DNA of 64,000 nt from Asparagopsis taxiformis. Its lineage: Eukaryota; Rhodophyta; Florideophyceae; Bonnemaisoniales; Bonnemaisoniaceae. Shown piece after piece: positions 1 to 10,653 of this stretch. Made by a program: the position numbers and the translations under genes. Location of the stretch: positions 1-64,000 of the forward strand of contig JALQPE010001755.1 of the NCBI GenBank assembly GCA_030407315.1, in the 5' to 3' direction. Within the stretch, counting starts at the first letter, position 1; every line of letters begins with the position of its first letter. Under the pieces are notes generated by a model. It was given only the letters and a program-made list of their open reading frames with translations. It was not told the origin of the DNA and made no database searches.

Positions 1-1195
1 CTGGGGCCGTTGTGGCCAGATTAGACACCTTGATTTGAATTGAAATTTGGGCTATTCTCAAAAAACATGCACATGTGAACATGTTTTTGAGATGGGGGTG
101 TGCCGTACGGCACTTTCGACCTCCCAAATCGATATAATTTTGCAATTTTTTTTCTGACTGAAATTTTAGAATTTCTGGGCTCGCCAGCAATGCAATTGAG
201 ATGGACATTCACCGGACGTCCATTTCAGGTTGGTCGAGTATTGCACATGGATACAGTTTTGCAGCTATTTCTCAGCCCAACATTTTAGAATTTCAGGGCT
301 GACCAGCAATGTAACCGAGGCGGACTTCCACTGGACGTCCATTTCAAGTTAGGCTAGTGCTGCACATTTGCTCGCATCGCAGCAACTAAGCAAGTGTTGA
401 GAGCACCGAGATGCCATGCAGACAAGAGGGAATCGGCTGCAAACGGCTCCCTGGTCGGCAGCTGGATGTCTGGATGTCAATGGCTGCAAGCATGGAAATC
501 TTGCTACCGCACGGCGCATACACACTGCAGCAGCACATCACTGACGCATGCGAAAGTTGGGTGCTGCAGTGCGTGGTGTTTGTGTGTTTGTGTGTGCACG
601 ACGAACCTTGTGGTATCCCTAGGCGTGCACTGGTGCAAAACATTTGGACTGCCCCATCGGTCGTACTTTGCGCATTTACATGCATCGGAGAACGACCAAG
701 GAGGTAGAGCAGCAATCGCTGTTGGCTGAGCGTCCCAATTGGAGGGCTTGGGACAATGGTTCTATAGCAGTCATTTATAGGACGCCCACCGTTGATGACT
801 GAGATCCACGGGGGTTTAGTATTCATGGTGTTGTCCTGCATTGGCGGATGTCGAAGACGAGTACTTCCAGTGAGCGTCCAAGCTGAACAGCGTGAGTGGG
901 TAAGTGAGCGGGGAGGGGCCGCTCGGGGCGCTTGGTAGCTTCTGGGCCGTTGTGGCCAATTAGAATCGATTCTTGATCAAAGCCTATGTCCGGCGGACGT
1001 CCTGAATTGCTTTATTTTTTGGGCTATTCTCAAAAACATGCACATGTGAACATGTTTTTGAGATGGGGGTGTGCCGTACGGCACTTTCGACCGCCCAAAT
1101 CGATGTATTTTTGCATTTTTTTTCTGACTGAAATTTTAGAATTTCTGGGCTCGCCAGCAATGCAATTGCGCTGGTCATTCACCGGACGTCTATAT
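1..1195 (+). mobile_element. Left arm of ~1.2-kb inverted repeat
   Basis: This stretch is the near-perfect reverse complement of 3806-5005; landmark positions pair as 100/4908 and 1071/3931, so only a few small indels separate the arms. The arm contains two direct sub-repeats of about 240 bp (1-235 and about 945-1195). Each carries a hairpin of 12-bp stems (CTCAAAAACATG and its complement), the perfect palindrome GTGCCGTACGGCAC (100-113, 1071-1084) and an AT-rich block ending in GGACGTCC. The arm reaches the window edge, so its true outer end is not visible. No ORF in it looks like a protein. It is best read as the terminal inverted repeat of a foldback or long-TIR DNA element; an inverted segmental duplication is the alternative. 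Confidence 0.75.
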
Positions 1196-1338
1196 GCGCT
1201 CAAGCGATTGCTGTCTGCTTCAAATACCTGAGACATTATTGCCCCACACGACATAAAGTCCCCAACATGCGACGCCCATCAAACATAAACATTTTCATGC
1301 TCTTACTACATTCTAGTCGCACACATACATCCATCTTC

Positions 1339-1678
1339 AAACAAAAATGTTCATTTAAACACCACCAGTCCCGCTTCATCGTACGCCAATACCGTCCAGT
1401 CGCCCAGCAGACAAGCTAGCCGTGCAGAAAACAGCACTGCCATCTACGACGGAAACGACTGGATCTCATCATCGCTCTCAGCATTTCCAACAAGCCCAAC
1501 ATGTTTCCCCTACGTCACCCTGCAAAACGATACCATTGTATACTTCTGCATTCTCCGTCAATTGCATTCATTCAATCTGCGCAATGAATTCTTCAATCTC
1601 GAAGCCGGCCGGGTTTTCTGCCCATCCTGCAATAAGGGCAGGAGAAAGTTCTCTAAGCAATGGCCACTAAAGCCTTGA
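1339..1678 (+). pseudogene. Open frame with CxxC motif, no ATG
   Basis: Between the arms of the inverted-repeat element, one plus-strand frame stays open for about 113 codons to a TGA at 1676-1678 but contains no ATG near its start. It includes a stretch reading EAGRVFCPSCNKGRRKFSK, with one C-x2-C pair followed by basic residues, like half of a zinc-binding site. The frame could be an exon or a decayed transposon protein. I do not recognise the family, and the open length is only modestly above chance. Confidence 0.25.
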
Positions 1679-3630
1679 TGCAACTACTGTGCTGATTGCT
1701 TGCTCTATCGCTTCCTCAAATCTGTCGACATTTACAACATACCATCCATCCGAAACATTTCCAAACTAAACTAGACTGTTCATTGACAAACTCGTGTGTA
1801 GCCCCATTTAGACCACTCACCACTGGTATCTGCTGAGTCACCGCGCACTGCCCTGGTGCTCCCTCCTGAATTCGCTTGGGCTGTCTCAATACATTCCGTA
1901 CTATGCCTATGAAGCAGTCCCATTATGGATCAGCGTTCTGCGTGTTCAGCACATCATCCCCACGTTACCAGAGCTGCAATTTCTCAGCGGTACGGGTATC
2001 ATCAATCCTTAGCACAGATGTGATACAGCAGCCGATGCAGGTCAATTCTAGACTCGTAATTTTGCACTCAAGAAGGGAGATCGGTATGGAAATTGTCCAG
2101 GCATAACAAACCGCCTGTCCTGCTCTCCTGCAGAGCAAGCTCCATCGATCCAGTCGATCAGGAACCTGACGACATGTAGTCGGCGTTCGTTCCGGACGCG
2201 GAAAGGGCAAATTTTGTGTGGCGTTTGCAGATTCAGTCGCAACGGGAAGCGATGAAACTTTCCGCATGGCGTTTGACTGCGGTTTATTTGAGACAGACAT
2301 CGAGCGATCGGTGTTTCTGTCCAGATGAAGCTGGAGATCAATGCCGTATTTGAGCTGATAATTGGAGCAAAGATTTGAAACAAATTTTCTGTGCAAATTT
2401 ACGACGACGCGACACGGCGGAGGGTGGATAACTCAACGTTAGATGTTATTGGTTGAGCCAACATTACAAGACCGTACCGACGACACGCGCAATCATTGAT
2501 TTTTCGCTCATTGCTTAGGGAGCAAAACTGTCCTATGGTCGTATCAAGTTAGACCAGCACATATTTCCGAAACATCTTGGTGGAACGAAGTCGGTGCTCA
2601 CGAAAGCTGAGAGCTGCCTTGAGTCGAGGATTTTGTACGCCGCCTTATCTGTGGTAGTTTCATACTGCGTTGTTTCACCGTTGGACCTGTGCCACGCACA
2701 CTTGGATCTCTCTCCATACGTACGTGTAGATATGATGTGAATTGAGCTACAATAGCATACCAAACTGGAAACAGTATCTACATGCTTTGTGAGAATATAA
2801 TGCCTCTTCCTCGAGAAAAGGCCTCCTTCGGAATACTAGATTTCATTCAACCATATCCATCCATCTCCCATCGCTTCAGCATGAAATCATCACCATTCCA
2901 TCCATCGCAACGTTCGTCTCTATCGAAACACTACTCTCCACACATCTCCCGATCTTTCAGTCCGACCGTACCCGGCGGCGGCCGAGAGAAACGTACTGGC
3001 CATTGTTAAAGTATCTACGACGGCAATGAGCGCATATATTAATCATTCTCTATGTGAACACAGACCCTGATTGCCTCTCGTTTGTGGCAGAAATGAAACA
3101 AACACAAAGACTGCAACTCGTCCATGCGAAAAGCAAAAGCTACAGATTTTTAGCAAGTATCGATAGCTACAAAGAACCACTGCAACGTTTATTCTAGACT
3201 TGTATACATTTTCATTAGCACTTACATTACCATACACGAATAGTATTGCATTAAAGATGTTTATGAGAATGACAGGGTCAGCGGCCGGGGTTCCCTCCAG
3301 CTCAGCTTGGCTCAGCTCCGGATGCAGATGTGGTGAAGGGAAGAGAGAAAAGTCAGATATTCTACCATGATCTGATTTGATTTGCAATCCGAGAACTTCT
3401 TGACTCCCAAAAGGTGTAAACAGTATCCCTGCATATTGGCATCGCCAAAAGAACTGCAGCACTAACTCAATTTTCATTGCAGAGATCAGCACAACGTATT
3501 CGTCTTGAGTGTCACAAGTTGCAATTAGATGGCGCTGACTCGAAGCTAGGAGAGTTGGTAGTTGTGCCGAGTCGCGTCTTCTTCGGTTGATCGCTCGTGT
3601 AAATATCCAAGCAAAATGGCAGGCAAGGAG
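1679..3630. other. Element interior, no recognisable gene
   Basis: Mixed sequence of ordinary composition between the two arms. Short open frames occur on both strands, but none has a recognisable domain, start context or repeat structure. Confidence 0.4.
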
Positions 3631-3639
3631 ATACAAAGC

Positions 3640-3806
3640 CACGCAACAATCAAGCTTACCACATTCCCCAGCCAGAATCACCATAGAAATCCTTGCAGTC
3701 TGCATCACACAGATCATCTCTTACGCAGTGCGTGCTGCCCAGGTCGTTATTCGGCCCTATCCAGAAACACTTTCAGGCCTAGTGCAACCAGTAGATCTGA
3801 AATGGA
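3640..3806 (-). pseudogene. TIR-domain fragment of an NLR-type gene
   Basis: On the minus strand, directly inside the right arm, the translation reads ALGLKVFLDRAE, a stop, then RPGQ. After a frame change it reads MQTARISMVILAG. The three intact NLR-like genes at 33.8-51 kb have LGLKVFLDKAELRPGQ and AMKTAKIAVVILSP in the same order and spacing, so this is a broken copy of the TIR core (beta-B to beta-D). The match stops sharply near 3805 where the inverted-repeat arm begins, which suggests the arm was inserted into, or captured, an NLR copy. The 224-codon ORF at 3043-3717 opens inside this scrap and then runs into unrelated sequence, so it is not annotated as a gene. Confidence 0.7.
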
Positions 3807-5005
3807 AATGGACGTCCGGTGAATGACCAGCGCAATTGCATTGCTGGCGAGCCCAGAAATTCTAAAATTTCAGTCAGAAAAAAAATGCAAAAATACATCG
3901 ATTTGCGGCGGTCGAAAGTGCCGTACGGCACACCCCCATCTCAAAAACATGTTCACATGTGCATGTTTTTGAGAATAGCCCAAAAAATAAAGCAATTCAG
4001 GACGTCCGCCGGACATAGGCTTGATCAAGAATCGATTCTAATTTGGCCACAACGGCCCCCAAAGCTACCAAGCGCCCCGAGCGGCCCCTCCCGCTCACTT
4101 ACCCACTCACGCTGTTCAGCTTGGACGCTCACTGGAACTGTACTCGTCTTCGACATCCGCCAATGCAGGACAACACCATGAATACTAAACCCACCGTGGA
4201 TCTCAGTCATCAACGGTGGGCGTCCTATAAATGACTGCTATAGAACCATTGTCCCAAGCCCTCCAATTTGGACGCTCAGCCAACAGCGATTGCTGCTCTA
4301 CCTCCTTGGTCGTTCTCCGATGCATGTAAATGCGTCAAAGTACGACCGATGGGGCAGTCCAAATGTTTTGCACCAGTGCACGCCTAGGGATACCACAAGG
4401 TTCGTCGTGCACACACACAAACACACAAACAACCACGCACTGCAGCACCCAACTTTCGCATGCGTCAGTGATGTGCTGCTGCAGTGTGTATGCGCCGTGC
4501 GGTAGCAAGATTTCCATGCTTGCAGCCATTGACATCCAGACATCCAGCTGCCGACCAGGGAAGCCGTTTGCAGCCCGATCCCTCTTGTCTGCATGGCATC
4601 TCGGTGCTCTCAACACTTGCTTAGTTGCTGCGATGCGAGCAAATGTGCAGCACTAGCCTAACTTGAAATGGACGTCCAGTGAAGTCCGCCTCGGTTACAT
4701 TGCTGGTCAGCCCTGAAATTCTAAAATGTTGGGCTGAGAAATAGCTGCAAAACTGTATCCATGTGCAATACTCGACCAACCTGAAATGGACGTCCGGTGA
4801 ATGTCCATCTCAATTGCATTGCTGGCGAGCCCAGAAATTCTAAAATTTCAGTCAGAAAAAAATTGCAAAATTATATCGATTTGGGAGGTCGAAAGTGCCG
4901 TACGGCACACCCCCATCTCAAAAACATGTTCACATGTGCATGTTTTTGAGAATAGCCCAAATTTCAATTCAAATCAAGGTGTCTAATCTGGCCACAACGG
5001 CCCAG
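3806..5005 (-). mobile_element. Right arm of ~1.2-kb inverted repeat
   Basis: Reverse complement of 1-1195, with the same hairpins, palindromes (3918-3931 and 4895-4908) and GGACGTCC-containing ends. The outer end is set by loss of match to the left arm just after 5005. The inner end lies in a TIR gene fragment. The arms remain very similar, so the structure is recent or maintained by gene conversion. Confidence 0.75.
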
Positions 5006-5166
5006 AAGAAGCATCGACGCCCCGAGCGGGGCCATCACTGGCTTCTGTAAGCACCAACTGTAAGCCAAAATCGCGTCTTACGAAGGGTCGATTTCAGGCT
5101 CAACACCGTCAGGGACAGGTCTGGTCCTTGTTTCATCATGGTCCCGCCCTACTCTCTCACGATTTC

Positions 5167-5236
5167 AACTGAAATGGACGTCCGGTGGATTGTCCAGCTC
5201 GATGCATTGCTGGCCAGCCCAGAAATTCTAAAATTT
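5167..5236 (+). repeat. Extra copy of ~70-bp arm-terminal core
   Basis: A lone copy of the block that runs from GAAATGGACGTCCGGTG to CCCAGAAATTCTAAAATTT. The same block occurs in each arm: plus strand at about 3802-3870, 4662-4727 and 4780-4855; minus strand at about 118-236, 290-350 and 1130-1195. Because it stands outside the inverted repeat, it marks either an independent small element or an older end of the same family. Confidence 0.6.
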
Positions 5237-5239
5237 TTT

Positions 5240-5890
5240 CCGCAAAAACCAATTTGGTGGCTCAGCATCATCCTGTTCAGAAAAAACTCTCGCACTCATT
5301 TCTGATATACGTTTTGACGTGTTTTTACTTTTAAGCATCAGGAAAGGCGTTACGGAAAATTGGGACTACGCCACTGTGAGCGCGTCGTCTGTAAGAGATA
5401 GCGAGTAGAGTTTGTTGTATAGTATTTATATTGTATTCCAAATGTGCGTTCGAGACCTCGTTTGTAATGTCTCGTGGTTTTGTGGGTATCAGTTTTGTGC
5501 TCACTTCTGGCAGCCCAATGGTGGAATGTGCCTGAGCGATCAATCATCACCGCTAGGTCACACATTTTGCTGGCAACGTGCGCTTGGAAGGACGAATGAC
5601 CGCCGTGGGAGATGGATTTTCAATTAATTCATTTGAAATAATAAAATTATATTAACTGCGAACTTCATGGAATAAGTTTGTGCTTTACAGTGGATATTAC
5701 AGGGATCATTTAAGGGAAGCAAATGGATTGTGATATATATGATTATACCATCCGATGTTCTCGATCCGGATCCATCATTCGGAGTTCAGAGACCATGGCT
5801 TGGGCCATTATAATCTCAATACCGGCGATGATATGGAGTATGCACAGCAGGACTTAAGCTGACGTTGAAAGCTGTCCAGTCGACGCCGCA
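5240..5890. other. Intergenic, nothing recognised
   Basis: AT-leaning unique sequence. Only short overlapping ORFs are present (for example 5412-5627), with no domain or promoter evidence. Confidence 0.4.
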
Positions 5891-5959
5891 GGTTAATCTG
5901 TGGAGTTCCACTTCTCCGCCGTCACTGGCTGAGGTTCTTTGGTCGTGTTTCCTTTGTTT

Positions 5960-7400
5960 GGTGTAGAGGATAGAACGACGGTGAGTATGCCAGTTTGGAG
6001 AGTATGCAGCGAGGGAAGCGTGTGTTTTGAGTCGTACTGTTGTCGTTGATGCGATATTGATTCATTAGACGCTTCGTGAGTCGTGGTTTGCATTTTGTGA
6101 ACCATGGGAGGCAGTAAGTAAGTTAGTCTCGCGGGTGTGCAATAAGGGATGCATGGGTTTTTAGTCTGACTGTTCTGGTTCATTTTGATGTTGTATAGGT
6201 GGTGCAGGAATAGTGATGAAGTAAGGTAAGTTTCATTGAGCTGAAAGACGGGTTTCGCGATGAAATGGAATGCTGACTACATTTTTCGTTGCACGATTTG
6301 TGAATTATGGTTGTATTGTTTGTATGATGCAACGAGATGAAGAGGTTAAGTGCGTCCTGAGGGTATGAAGCGAGGGAAGTGTTTGTTTTAAATTGACTGT
6401 CGTCTTTTATGCAATATTTATTTATTGGGAGCTTAGTGAGTCATGGTGCATATTTGCTGAAGGGTGGAAGGGAGGTAGGCGAGCATTTGAGGGGTGCAGT
6501 GAGTGGAATGTGGGTTTTGAGTCTGACTGCTGTGGTTGATGTTGATTTTGTGTAGGTGATTCTGGAATGGTGATGACGGAAGGTAAGTTACATTGAGCGC
6601 CTAGTTAAGTTGCGCGAAGATATGGAATGCTGACTACATTTTTTTGTACAATTTTGACTTATGGTTTCTATTGTGTGCAGGATACAACGAGGGTAAGTAA
6701 GTTCTGAGGGTATGCAGCGAGGGAAGCATGGGTTTTCAGTCCGACTGTTGTTGTTGATTTCGATTTTTGTAGGTGATGCAGGAATGGTGATGACGGAAGG
6801 TAAGTTGCATTTAGCGTGCAGTCCGGTGTGCGAAGATGCGGAATGTTGACTTCATTTGTTGGTTGTGAGATTTTCGACTTTTGGTCTGTATTGTGTGTAG
6901 AATGAAAACGAGAGTAAGTGAGTTCTGAGGGTATGCATCGAGAGAAGTGTTTGTTTCGAATCTGACTATTGCAGTTAATGCGATATTTATTCATTGGAAG
7001 CTTATCAGTCATGGTGCGTATTGTGTCGAGCGAAGGAAAGTGCGGAAGTTTTGAGAGTATGCTGAGAGGGACATGTGGGTTTTGAGTCCGACTGTTGTTG
7101 TTGATTTCGATTTTATGCAGGTGATGCTGGAATGGTGATGACAGAAGGTAAGTTTCATTGAGCGCCAAGACTTGTTTTGCGAAGATATGGACTGCTGACT
7201 TTGATTATTCATTGCAAGGTTTTTGCATCATGGTTTGTATTGTGTGTAGGATGGATGAGAGGTAAGTAAGGGATTTTCTAAGATATCTGGCGTGGTAAGC
7301 GTTGCTTTTGAATCTGACTGTTGGGTTGATGTTGTGTATGTGATGCAGGAGTGGTGAAGCAGGAACGGCAGGACTCAGGGAGAGTGAAGAAGGGATCTAG
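5960..7400 (+). repeat. Degenerate tandem array of micro-exon-like units
   Basis: A 27-nt block recurs at 6199-6225, 6556-6582, 6773-6799 and 7121-7147, with a related end block near 7341. Most copies are preceded by TAG or CAG and followed by GTAAGT (6226, 6583, 6800, 7148). Between them are 12-nt blocks bounded the same way (6681-6692, about 6901-6912, 7250-7261). Spacing of the 27-nt blocks alternates near 355 and 217 bp, a higher-order unit of about 570 bp. Intervening segments carry CTGAC, the branch-point form seen in a spliced gene at 38.2-40.3 kb. Both block lengths are multiples of three, and the 6556/6681/6773 blocks read in one open frame. Other copies have in-frame stops (6199 and 6901), so the array looks decayed. 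A plain satellite remains possible. Confidence 0.5.
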
Positions 7401-7533
7401 GAAGATGGGGAATGAAGCTGTGAGGTGTTTCTGGTATGTGTATATTTTCGGGCATACGATAGAAGTAAGAGTGGGTTTCAAGTCGTGTAAGATTTTGCTG
7501 ACCATGTTCGTGTTTCATGTCTTGATGATTTAA
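7341..7533 (+). other. Possible terminal exon of the micro-exon array
   Basis: The frame used by the 27-nt blocks continues here as an open stretch rich in Lys, Arg, Glu and Gln (reads VVKQERQDSGRVKK) up to a stop at 7531-7533. It starts with a variant of the block, but the acceptor dinucleotide is altered (AT in place of AG; a CAG lies 8 nt further in). This makes it a candidate last exon. There is no homology evidence. Confidence 0.3.
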
Positions 7534-7694
7534 TGGGCTGGGGTGGTGTCGAGGAAAGCGGGGATGGATTGGGAAGGAGCAGATTTTTTGTAATCTAGGT
7601 CGTGAGGGTTCTTGAGTATGTGCGGATGGTGGTGCATGGCGTTCGGATGGTAGGGAGAACGCGATAGTGAGGGAGATGGGTGATCGACGGTATG

Positions 7695-7850
7695 CTGACA
7701 GGTATTTTGTATTCTGGCTGGATACGTATTCCATATTCTAGCTGGATACATATATCCGTATCCTGGCTGGATACGTATTTCCTATTCTAACCGGGTATTT
7801 ATTTCCTATTCTGATCAGATGTATTTCCTATTCTAGAGAGACTTATTGTA
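7695..7850 (+). repeat. Short imperfect tandem repeats
   Basis: About six imperfect copies of a 22-28 bp unit built around GGCTGGATACGTATT and CCTATTCT. No coding role is visible. Confidence 0.6.
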
Positions 7851-7961
7851 TACCAGCAGTTTCGTAAATGAGAGAATAAAATACGGTCCGATATGGGCCC
7901 TCAATTTACCATCCGCTGTAATTTTTTCCCTCCCGGTTTTTGCTGATATATTGTATACTGA

Positions 7962-8133
7962 ATGTCGGGTCCTAGGATCCCGCCAAACGTACTAGAGAAA
8001 CTGGATGTCGGGTCCTAGTACTCCGCCGAACGTACTAGAGAAACTGGATGTCGGGTCCTAGTATTCCGCCGAACGTACTAGAGAAAGTGGATGTCGGGTC
8101 CTAGTATTCCGCCGAACGTACTAGAGAAAGTGG
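7962..8133 (+). repeat. 43-bp tandem repeat, four copies
   Basis: Four head-to-tail copies of a 43-bp unit (7962-8004, 8005-8047, 8048-8090, 8091-8133), each starting ATGTCGGGTCCTAG and ending ACTAGAGAAASTGG. Copies 3 and 4 are identical and 1 and 2 differ slightly, which indicates ongoing unequal exchange. Confidence 0.9.
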
Positions 8134-8315
8134 ACGTCCGCATCCAAAAAATTTTAATTTTTTTTCGGACGCGGACGTTCATTTGTTCTAGTAAATCTCG
8201 GGGCCGACTAGGACCCGTACTAGAGAGACTGGACGTCCGCGTCCACTTCCGAAAACACAGACGTAGACGCCACAACAAAAAAAATTGTGGGGAGGGGCTT
8301 AACGCTAACCCCTCC
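8132..8315. repeat. Cluster of inverted repeats with GGACGTCC
   Basis: GGACGTCCGCATCC (8132-8145) and GGACGCGGACGTTC (8167-8180) form an imperfect inverted repeat around an A/T tract, and a related block stands at 8231-8244. Two further hairpins follow: CCACAA/TTGTGG (8270-8290), and a 7-bp stem GGAGGGG/CCCCTCC around an 11-nt loop (8291-8315). The cluster sits just past the 3' end of the CpG-rich element's ORF and could include that element's terminus. Confidence 0.55.
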
Positions 8316-8451
8316 TCCGCTGCAGACGACCTGCCAAACGCGAATTACGAAGCTCAACGGAGCCATGCGATTACGCAAAGAAACAAGACGAAGTTTACGA
8401 AGCAACACGATGCTAGAGCCGACGTGGCCTACGAACTAACCTAGGAACGAC

Positions 8452-10653
8452 CTAGTAGCGACGAGAACGCTTGCCCGCAGGGTCATACAGACCAGGGCCT
8501 TCGCCGCGGCTATCGTGGCTGCGGCTGCGACTGGGCTGAACGAATCCCGGCGCGTACGGATCGACGGTCTGCGTGGCCACGGGGGCCCGCTCGCGACGCG
8601 ACGCGGGATCCCTAGCGTAAGGATCCGCAGTCCCGTGACTGCGCGTATCCGAAGGGTACGCCGCCGCGTGGCCATACCCAACGGGGTTTCCGTAGCCGCC
8701 GCCACTTGCGTATCCATAGGGATCATTACGAGCGCCAACGGGCGGCGCGTAACTACGAGTCGCCGCGGCGAGACGCTCCGAAATCGCGCGTTCCGTTGCC
8801 AAGCGGGCAGTCAGGTCCAACGTCTGGGCCCTGAACTCTTCGGCTGCGCGAGCCACGGACGAGATGAGGGAACGAATAACCCAGCCCTCCGCACGAGGCG
8901 GAGCGGCCATCGACGTACCGAGAAGCCGACGGGCATCCTCATCGGAGACGCGGTCGTCCAGGCTAACGAAGCGTGGCGCACGCTCGGCCGGCGTGGCCAC
9001 ACCCGGACGACCGACGGGGGCAACGTTGCCCCCTTCCGTAGCCTCGCGTGGCACGATCTCTCGAGGATCCGGCGCACGCGGCGCTTCGTTTTGATGGCCA
9101 CGACGGCCAGAACGCGTCCCTCGGGGGCGCTCGTTGCCCCCGAGGCCGCCGAAATAACCGGCACGATTGCCACGACGGCGTTCGGAACGGGAAGCGACCC
9201 GCGGCACGTAAGCCCCATCGCTACGAACGGAGACGAACTCCTGGTTATCGCCGCTTGCGTAATCGGGACGTATAACCCGATACTCCGGCCCCAACGCAAG
9301 GGCGCCGCGAACCTCAGCCAACGCGCTGGTAACGGAGACGAACGTGTCGGAACCGTCCACCGGGATTGCACGAATCATCTCGTAGTCGGCCAGGAAGTCC
9401 AACGTGGACTCCGGCAGTAGGCACGCGCGCCCGAACACACGACGTTCCACGAACAGCGAGCATGCGAGCATCGCTGCGTGTTCGATATCCACGGCCATGA
9501 GGAATCGTTCCTTCACGGGGGCAGGCGCGTCCTTCACGGCATCGGTAAAGTAATGTACCACGCGTGGTAGCAACGTGGACGACCCACGGGGGTACGGAAA
9601 CTCCTCTACTACTTCCGGCAACGGCGGGAAGTAGAGCTCGCTCGGGACGACCCACGGAGCTGACGCGTGCGACACGCGGTAGTCGTCCGCGTTCACGTGA
9701 CGGAGCGCGAAATGGTCATCGTACGACACGACGCTTTTGGAGATGACGCTCAACGAAAGAGCAGTCTTCCATTCGGCACGTTGCCTTTCGGAAAGTGTCC
9801 GCGGACATACGAATACGGACGCCACCGAGATGAACGGCGGTTCCTCGGGCGTCCCCTTCCACAGGAAGGCGTCCATACGATCGACGTAGATCGCGTCGTT
9901 GACGTCACGCAACCACGAGCGGTCGCAACGTATCGACGCCGGGATCTGGTAACGTTCCGATCCCGGTGGCCCGTTGGCGAAACGACGCCCGGCTGCCCGC
10001 CCCCACGTATCCTCGGCGGAACGCATATAGTCGACGACCGCGCGGGCGTCCAGACGATCTCTGGCCAACGTGGCGAGATCGTCATCCGTGATACCCACGC
10101 GAGGCAACGCAGCCCACGCGTGGGTCAGGACGCCTACGTTTAGCGCCGCACCGCCACGTGAGGCGGTGCCGACGGTCCCAACGGGGTCACCACCCTCCGG
10201 CGAGGGATCCTGGCGAGGAGAACGCGGCGAGCCATCACGACGAGGCACGCCCGTGCGGGCCGCCGCCACAGCACGACGCGAACGAGCGGCCGCTGCCATC
10301 GCGGCTACACCCATCGACGGGGCCGCGGCAGCCGGAATGACGGGTGACGAATTCCCCGAGTCGGACGCCGTTGCGTCATCATCACGTGGGGCATCGGCCC
10401 TAGCAGCCTCGGCAGGCGTCACGGAGGCCACCAGGCGAGACGGAGCCATCGGGCGAGACGAAGAGGCGACGGCCTGCGAAGCAACGGCTTGACCCGCCCT
10501 AACGGATGGGGCGGGCGCGACGGACGCTTCCGTCGCTGGCGGCGCACCGGCCCCGACGAGGGAGGGAGCGCCCTGCGAAGGTTTCCTCGCTCCACCTCCA
10601 GCAGAGCCGGCGGGCCGCGGAGTGTGGGTATCGGTGCTACGCGTAGTGACCAT
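8452..10653 (-). CDS. Unidentified 733-aa ORF of CpG-rich element
   Basis: A long intact minus-strand ORF in very CpG-rich DNA, unlike the host genes. The first ATG gives a protein starting MVTTRSTDTHT; the frame is open further upstream, but only from a TTG, so I use the ATG. Residues about 1-190 are a low-complexity Ala/Pro/Ser/Arg region. A more globular middle part (about 190-480) contains runs such as VNDAIYVDRMDAFLWKGTP and PRVVHYFTDAV. The C-terminal third is rich in Arg-Gly (about 490-560) and ends in Gly/Tyr and Arg/Ser stretches, which suggests nucleic-acid binding. No reverse transcriptase, integrase, transposase or polymerase motif is visible. Position and composition suggest a gag- or ORF1-like protein of the element whose LTR-like end is at 15,044. 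I do not recognise the family. Confidence 0.6.
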   Translation of the reverse strand: MVTTRSTDTHTPRPAGSAGGGARKPSQGAPSLVGAGAPPATEASVAPAPSVRAGQAVASQAVASSSRPMAPSRLVASVTPAEAARADAPRDDDATASDSGNSSPVIPAAAAPSMGVAAMAAAARSRRAVAAARTGVPRRDGSPRSPRQDPSPEGGDPVGTVGTASRGGAALNVGVLTHAWAALPRVGITDDDLATLARDRLDARAVVDYMRSAEDTWGRAAGRRFANGPPGSERYQIPASIRCDRSWLRDVNDAIYVDRMDAFLWKGTPEEPPFISVASVFVCPRTLSERQRAEWKTALSLSVISKSVVSYDDHFALRHVNADDYRVSHASAPWVVPSELYFPPLPEVVEEFPYPRGSSTLLPRVVHYFTDAVKDAPAPVKERFLMAVDIEHAAMLACSLFVERRVFGRACLLPESTLDFLADYEMIRAIPVDGSDTFVSVTSALAEVRGALALGPEYRVIRPDYASGDNQEFVSVRSDGAYVPRVASRSERRRGNRAGYFGGLGGNERPRGTRSGRRGHQNEAPRAPDPREIVPREATEGGNVAPVGRPGVATPAERAPRFVSLDDRVSDEDARRLLGTSMAAPPRAEGWVIRSLISSVARAAEEFRAQTLDLTARLATERAISERLAAATRSYAPPVGARNDPYGYASGGGYGNPVGYGHAAAYPSDTRSHGTADPYARDPASRRERAPVATQTVDPYAPGFVQPSRSRSHDSRGEGPGLYDPAGKRSRRY

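Noticed and set aside
3043..3717. 224-codon minus-strand ORF as a gene
   Set aside because: Its first codons are TIR debris in a shifted frame and the remainder resembles nothing; it is treated as part of a pseudogene region.
5960..7400. CRISPR-like array
   Set aside because: Repeats are degenerate, unevenly spaced, flanked by splice signals and in eukaryotic DNA.
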